In this document: piece after piece, positions 1-5,374 of the stretch
Layout: each line of letters begins with the position of its first letter
How positions within the stretch are numbered: position 1 is the first letter of the stretch
Assembly: GCA_040881945.1 (NCBI GenBank)
Contig: JBBECF010000078.1
Location: 1 to 5,374, forward strand
From: JBBECF01 sp040881945
GTDB taxonomy: Bacteria; Pseudomonadota; Alphaproteobacteria; Dongiales; Dongiaceae
Direction of reading: 5' to 3'
DNA: 5,374 nucleotides
The notes under the pieces: generated by a model
Database searches by the model: none
What the model was told of the DNA's origin: nothing
Seen by the model: only the letters and a program-made list of their open reading frames with translations
Translations under genes and position numbers: made by a program

Positions 1-4
1 AGGG

Positions 5-22
5 GCGCGTCTCGAAGGACGC
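5..22. repeat. Small palindrome downstream of purK, dispersed-repeat-like
   Basis: GCGTC (7-11) and GACGC (18-22) form a 5-bp stem, extendable by a T-G pair, around CGAA. The unit GCGCGTCTCGAAGGACG (5-21) resembles the short intergenic repeats often seen in alphaproteobacterial genomes, as do the repeats at 1701-1771; this is from memory. With no T-run it is not a classical terminator for purEK. The rest of 1-70 shows no gene. Confidence 0.35.
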
Positions 23-70
23 AATGACGCGGGTGCAGTACATTCACAGGCTCTGAGCGGCGGACGGTCC

Positions 71-1159
<1,089 letters not shown>

Positions 1160-1191
1160 CGTCCTTGTCGGGGCCTGGCCGGGGGCCGCGC

Positions 1192-1686
1192 TCAGGCGCC
1201 GGCCGGCGTGTCGGCGACCGCCGCCGTCTGCTTCTCGCGCCAGCGGTCGAGCGCCTCGGCCAGGCGCTCGTCGCTGAGCGCCAGCACGGCGACGGCGAGC
1301 AGCGCCGCGTTGATCGCGCCGGCCTTGCCGATGGCCAGGGTGCCCACCGGCACGCCGCCCGGCATCTGCACGATCGACAGCAGGCTGTCGAGGCCGCTGA
1401 GCGCCCGGCTTTCCACCGGCACGCCGAACACCGGTAGCGGCGTCACCGCCGCCAGCATGCCGGGCAGGTGGGCGGCGCCGCCGGCGCCGGCGATGACCAC
1501 CTTCAGGCCGCGGCCGCGCGCCGATTCGGCGTAGGCGACCAGGCGCCGCGGCGTGCGGTGGGCCGAGACGATCCGCGTCTCGTGCGGAACGCCCAACGCG
1601 TCCAGAATCTCGGCGGCATGGCGCATGGTCTCCCAGTCCGACTGGCTGCCCATGACGATGCCGACGACCGGCGGGCCCGATTGCAT
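1192..1686 (-). CDS. purE: PurE, N5-carboxyaminoimidazole ribonucleotide mutase (class I)
   Basis: PurE moves the carboxyl group of N5-CAIR (the PurK product) to C4, giving CAIR. The 164-residue product has the usual class I length. It carries the substrate-phosphate motif GSQSDW (residues 13-18), SAHRTP (41-46) with the conserved catalytic histidine His43, and IAGAGGAAHLPGMLAA (65-80). The C-terminal half has GVPVESRALSGLDSLLSIVQMPGGVPV (88-114) followed by AIGKAGAINAALLA (118-131). The frame stays open far upstream, to 2178, but that extension runs through the intergenic repeats and antisense to the GGDEF gene. I therefore chose the ATG at 1684-1686, which places the protein right at its conserved N-terminus and follows an AGG 6-8 bases upstream. 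It is the first gene of the purE-purK operon. The presence of PurK next door, plus the class I motifs, argues that this is the mutase and not a class II AIR carboxylase. Confidence 0.96.
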   Translation of the reverse strand: MQSGPPVVGIVMGSQSDWETMRHAAEILDALGVPHETRIVSAHRTPRRLVAYAESARGRGLKVVIAGAGGAAHLPGMLAAVTPLPVFGVPVESRALSGLDSLLSIVQMPGGVPVGTLAIGKAGAINAALLAVAVLALSDERLAEALDRWREKQTAAVADTPAGA

Positions 1687-1700
1687 ATGCTGCCTGGCTC

Positions 1701-1729
1701 CCTCGTCCCTCGACAGGCTCGGGATGAGG
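1701..1729 (-). repeat. Dispersed-type palindromic repeat, copy A, in the purE leader
   Basis: On the plus strand, arms CCTCGTCCC (1701-1709) and GGGATGAGG (1721-1729) form a 9-bp stem with one mismatch around an 11-base loop. Read on the minus strand, the unit starts CCTCAT, contains AGCCTGTCG and ends GAGG. Copy B at 1743-1771 has the same three blocks in the opposite orientation. The sequence resembles the short intergenic palindromes common in alphaproteobacterial genomes; that resemblance is from memory and was not searched. It lies 15 bp upstream of the purE start codon. Confidence 0.6.
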
Positions 1730-1742
1730 AGGGCGTGGCTGC

Positions 1743-1771
1743 CCTCATGCCTCAAGCCTGTCGCAAGGAGG
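1743..1771 (+). repeat. Dispersed-type repeat, copy B, inverted relative to copy A
   Basis: This 29-base unit begins CCTCAT (1743-1748), contains the 9-base core AGCCTGTCG (1755-1763) and ends GGAGG (1767-1771). The core is the exact reverse complement of CGACAGGCT at 1711-1719 in copy A, so the two copies can pair into a long imperfect hairpin. Between them, AGGGC (1730-1734) and GCCCT (1741-1745) form a perfect 5-bp stem with a 6-base loop. Compared with copy A, this copy has a 2-base insertion before the core and a 2-base loss after it. Confidence 0.55.
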
Positions 1772-1777
1772 GCACGG

Positions 1778-1805
1778 ATTATAGGTGGCGCCGGCCCTGG
1801 CGCAA
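1778..1805 (-). promoter_or_regulatory. Candidate sigma-70-type promoter for purE-purK
   Basis: Read on the minus strand, a perfect TATAAT (plus 1783 down to 1778) is preceded by TTGCGC (1805 down to 1800) with a 16-base spacer. The -35 element matches TTGACA only in its TTG. The implied transcription start is near 1771, giving a leader of about 85 bases filled by the two inverted repeats. This is a consensus match by eye, with no experimental support. Confidence 0.4.
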
Positions 1806-1835
1806 GCCGCCGCCGGCAACGGCGCAAGGCCCGTC

Positions 1836-1876
1836 CAATACACAAAATATTAACCTTATGAATTATAATGGGGCGA
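1836..1876. promoter_or_regulatory. AT-rich island in the purE/GGDEF divergent region, with TATAAT palindrome
   Basis: This is an AT-rich stretch in otherwise very GC-rich DNA. It contains the self-complementary ATTATAAT (1862-1869), so a TATAAT reads on both strands: plus 1864-1869, minus 1867 down to 1862. The plus-strand copy could be the -10 element of the GGDEF gene, with a start near 1876 and a leader of about 70 bases. No good -35 hexamer lies 16-18 bases upstream on either strand, so another sigma factor or an activator may be involved. The TTAACC at 1850-1855 is an isolated half-site. Confidence 0.3.
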
Positions 1877-1947
1877 ATTTGCCAGGCGCCGCTTGTACCC
1901 GCATAGTTGCGGCCGGCGCCGACATCGGGCGAGGCGGACGGTAGGGA

Positions 1948-2719
<772 letters not shown>

Positions 2720-2730
<11 letters not shown>

Positions 2731-2920
2731 TGTCGGGCAACAGCTTGCTTTCGAGCTGCGCGATCTGATCCTTCAGCAGCAGCTTGCGCTTCTTCATCCG
2801 CTGCAGCCGGAGCTGGTCGAACGGCGCCCGTTCCGCCAATCGAGCGATCACGTCGTCGAGATCGCGATGCTCGCTGCGCAACTCCTCGATCTCGCGGCGC
2901 AATTCTTCTTGACTCTGCAT
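2720..2920 (-). CDS. YdcH/DUF465-family small helical protein
   Basis: This 66-residue protein is highly charged and entirely heptad-like. It has the DUF465 (YdcH, SlyX-like) pattern: an N-terminal helix ELRREIEELRSEHRDLDDVI (residues 6-25), a turn around APFDQ (32-36), and a basic second helix RLQRMKKRKLLLKDQIAQLE (38-57). The family is common in proteobacteria, with no firmly established function that I can state. The frame stays open far upstream, antisense to the phosphofructokinase gene. I chose the ATG at 2918-2920 because the family motif begins there and a strong promoter candidate ends just upstream. The next in-frame ATG (2978-2980) overlaps the -35 element of that promoter. The last 11 bases (2720-2730) overlap the end of the convergent GGDEF gene, leaving no room for a separate terminator. 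Confidence 0.9.
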
Positions 2921-2951
2921 CCCCGCACGATCAGACGCGATCCTTGATTGA

Positions 2952-2980
2952 ATAGTACCAGACTTCGGCGTCGCCGTCAT
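2952..2980 (-). promoter_or_regulatory. Candidate promoter for the DUF465 gene
   Basis: On the minus strand, ATGACG (plus 2980 down to 2975) is five of six to the alphaproteobacterial -35 form TTGACG. It is followed after exactly 17 bases by TACTAT (2957 down to 2952), four of six to TATAAT. The implied start is near 2945, giving a leader of about 25 bases before the ATG at 2920. Spacing and position both fit, which also supports the short form of the protein. Confidence 0.45.
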
Positions 2981-3050
2981 GAAGCGCGACGGCGGCCTTG
3001 CGGCCGGGGGCGGATTTGCCGACACTCGTGCCCGCGAACGGCGGACCTCG

Positions 3051-3056
3051 AGAGGA
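3051..3056 (+). promoter_or_regulatory. Ribosome binding site of the phosphofructokinase gene
   Basis: AGAGGA lies 8 bases before the ATG at 3065. It decides the start: the frame is open back to a TTG at 2948, but that extension is Arg-rich, unlike the family, and crosses the divergent promoter region. Confidence 0.7.
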
Positions 3057-3064
3057 ACGAACCC

Positions 3065-4150
<1,086 letters not shown>

Positions 4151-4170
4151 GCAGGGGCGGCCGGGCAGCG

Positions 4171-4740
4171 ATGGCGGAGGCGCGGCCAAGCTCATTCTGG
4201 GACTTCTCCCTGGAGGTCTATGCCAGGCCCGGCGTTGCGCCGGCCTGTCTGGGGCTGCAGGACCGCCTTGGGGTCGACGTCAACCTGCTGCTGCTGTGCT
4301 GCTGGGCCGGGGCGAGCGGCCGGCTGCTGTCGGCGGACGGGCTGGCGGCGGCGCTCGCCGCCGCGCGGCCGTGGCAGGACGACGCCGTGCGCCCGTTGCG
4401 CGCCCTGCACCGGCGCCTGAAGGCCGGGGTCCCGGCCGTGCCCGCCGCCCGCCTCGAGGGGTTGCGTCGGCGCCTCGCCGATCTGGAGCTGGAGGCCGAG
4501 CGAATCGAACAGGACGTGATCGCCGCCGCTTTGCCGGCGGCGCCGCCTCGCCTCGCTTGCGCTCCGGCGCAGCGGGCCGGACCGGCCGACGCGGCGGCCG
4601 CGGTCGCCAACCTGCGCGGCTATCTGGCGCTGCTCGGCCTCGCGCCCGAGCCCGACGACGTCGCCGACCTGACGGCGCTGGTCGCGGCCTGCTTTCCGGC
4701 GGGCGCCGGCGGCGCGCTCAGCTTCGCCGCTTGCGGCTGA
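4171..4740 (+). CDS. TIGR02444/DUF2390-type protein of unknown function
   Basis: The 189-residue product opens with FWDFSLEVYARPGVAPACL (residues 9-27) and then LQDRLGVDVNLLLLCCWAG (29-47). This is the arrangement I recall for the TIGR02444 (DUF2390) family, whose function is not established. The middle has a helical, charged stretch (about 94-120) with a heptad-like LRRRLADLELEAERIEQDV core. It is followed by an Ala/Pro-rich linker (121-145) and a second small helical part with NLRGYLALLGL (147-157). There is no signal peptide or clear membrane segment; the LLLLCCW run is short and part of the family motif. The ATG at 4171 is chosen. A TTG at 4147 overlapping the upstream stop would add eight residues. 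The gene lies 20 bp after the phosphofructokinase gene and likely shares its transcript. Its last 23 bases overlap the convergent ubiX. Confidence 0.85.
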   Translation: MAEARPSSFWDFSLEVYARPGVAPACLGLQDRLGVDVNLLLLCCWAGASGRLLSADGLAAALAAARPWQDDAVRPLRALHRRLKAGVPAVPAARLEGLRRRLADLELEAERIEQDVIAAALPAAPPRLACAPAQRAGPADAAAAVANLRGYLALLGLAPEPDDVADLTALVAACFPAGAGGALSFAACG

Positions 4741-5341
4741 CCGCGCGCCGCGGCCGCGTCGTCGTCGCGGTGGGCGGTTCGCCCCAGCGCCTGACCGTGC
4801 CGGTGTCGAGGCCGAACAGGTCGGCGATGCGCCCGACGCTGTGGTCGATCATCTCCTCGATCGACTGCGGCTCGGCGTACAGCGCCGGCGCCGGCGGCGC
4901 CACGATCGCCCCCATCTCCGACAGCGCCAGCATGGTCCGCAGGTGGCCGCTGTGCAGCGGCGTCTCGCGCACCATCAGGACCAGCCGGCGGCGCTCCTTC
5001 AGGGTCACGTCGGCGGCGCGCGTCAGCAAATTCGAGGTCGCGCCGGTCGCGATCTCGGCCATGCTGCGCACCGAGCAGGGCGCGACGATCATGCCGATCG
5101 TCGGGAACGAGCCGCTGGCGATCGCCGCCCCGACATCGCTCACCTTATAGCAGACATCGGCCAGCGCCCGCACCTCGGCGACCTTGAGGTCGGTCTCGTA
5201 GGCCAGCGTAAGCTCGGCCGCCTTGGTCATGACCAGGTGGGTCTCCACCGGCAGGGCCTTGAGGGCGCGCAGCAGACGGACCCCGTAGAGGACGCCGGAA
5301 GCCCCGCTGATGCCGACGACGAGCCGGTCCCGGCGGCTCAT
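4718..5341 (-). CDS. ubiX: UbiX, flavin prenyltransferase
   Basis: UbiX joins dimethylallyl phosphate to FMN to make prenylated FMN, the cofactor of UbiD-type decarboxylases, including the ubiquinone-pathway enzyme. The 207-residue product shows the flavin-binding GISGASG (residues 10-16, with Ser15), SGSF (76-79), APCS (87-90) and the long signature EIATGATSNLLTRAADVTLK (96-115). RETPLH is at 125-130 and PPAPALYAEP at 149-158. Aligned with P. aeruginosa UbiX, the active-site residues Arg122, Lys129, Arg139, Glu140 and Tyr169 correspond to Arg108, Lys115, Arg125, Glu126 and Tyr155, all present. A basic tail of about 18 residues (RPRRAVSRKRRS at the end) goes past the domain and encodes the overlap with the neighbouring gene. 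The start is the ATG at 5339-5341; its ribosome site is weak, which fits translational coupling to an upstream gene. No ubiD is visible within the window. Confidence 0.96.
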   Translation of the reverse strand: MSRRDRLVVGISGASGVLYGVRLLRALKALPVETHLVMTKAAELTLAYETDLKVAEVRALADVCYKVSDVGAAIASGSFPTIGMIVAPCSVRSMAEIATGATSNLLTRAADVTLKERRRLVLMVRETPLHSGHLRTMLALSEMGAIVAPPAPALYAEPQSIEEMIDHSVGRIADLFGLDTGTVRRWGEPPTATTTRPRRAVSRKRRS

Positions 5342-5374
5342 GGCCGCCCGGCGCCGGCGGGCGGCGTCCGGCTG
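5338..5374 (-). CDS. Possible 3' end of the gene upstream of ubiX (partial)
   Basis: On the minus strand, the ubiX start forms an ATGA with a TGA at 5340-5338. The frame ending at that TGA is open to the window edge and reads SRTPPAGAGRP, a plausible disordered C-terminal tail. The overlap type is typical of operons, and ubiX has only a weak ribosome site of its own. Eleven codons are too few to identify a product, and the open frame could be chance in GC-rich DNA. I cannot say what the gene is. Confidence 0.25.
   Translation of the reverse strand, partial: SRTPPAGAGRP

Noticed and set aside
7..22. Intrinsic terminator for purEK.
   Set aside because: The stem is only five or six base pairs, has no T-run on the minus strand and lies about 50 bases past the stop. 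It fits a dispersed repeat better.
1687..1777. Purine riboswitch in the purE leader.
   Set aside because: The structure is a simple inverted repeat pair, with no three-way junction or conserved purine-aptamer loops that I can see.
1850..1864. Possible CtrA-binding site (TTAA-N7-TTAA) at TTAACCTTATGAATT.
   Set aside because: The second half reads AATT, not TTAA, and the other possible spacing also fails, so only one half-site is present.
2948..3064. TTG start extending the phosphofructokinase by 39 residues.
   Set aside because: The extension is Arg-rich, unlike the family, and the AGAGGA ribosome site precedes the ATG at 3065.

Overview
This is a GC-rich, densely packed chromosomal segment with strong G/C third-position bias and very little intergenic DNA. 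Gene content and codon use fit an alphaproteobacterium, most likely of the Rhodospirillales type. The assignment is inferred from protein style (a class I PurE/PurK pair, a short YdcH/DUF465 protein, a group III-like phosphofructokinase, a TIGR02444-type protein, and UbiX), not from an rRNA or a database match. I see no insertion sequence, tRNA, rRNA, CRISPR array or phage gene.

Layout, left to right. Bases 1-70 are non-coding and hold a small palindrome resembling dispersed intergenic repeats. purK (71-1159) and purE (1192-1686) lie on the minus strand as a two-gene operon transcribed purE then purK, 32 bp apart. They make the two enzymes that carboxylate AIR to CAIR in purine synthesis. A 261-bp divergent gap (1687-1947) separates purE from a plus-strand GGDEF protein. 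It holds two inverted copies of a ~29-bp repeat in the purE leader, a plausible purE promoter and an AT-rich island. The GGDEF gene (1948-2730) encodes a small, apparently catalytically intact diguanylate cyclase with a coiled coil and no sensor domain. It converges on, and overlaps by 11 bp, a minus-strand YdcH/DUF465 gene (2720-2920).

A second divergent gap (2921-3064) carries a good promoter candidate for the DUF465 gene and the ribosome binding site of a phosphofructokinase gene (3065-4150, plus). The kinase has a mixed ATP/PPi active-site signature. It is followed 20 bp later by a TIGR02444-type gene of unknown function (4171-4740), probably in the same transcript. That gene overlaps tail-to-tail by 23 bp with ubiX (4718-5341, minus), the flavin prenyltransferase that makes the prenylated-FMN cofactor of UbiD decarboxylases. 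Eleven codons and a stop of a possible upstream gene, in an ATGA overlap with ubiX, run off the right end.

The window is mostly housekeeping metabolism (purines, glycolysis/gluconeogenesis, ubiquinone cofactor supply) with one signalling gene. I found no convincing new multi-gene system. The points most worth checking are the phosphoryl donor of the phosphofructokinase, the paired inverted repeat that fills the purE leader, and the TIGR02444 gene next to the phosphofructokinase.
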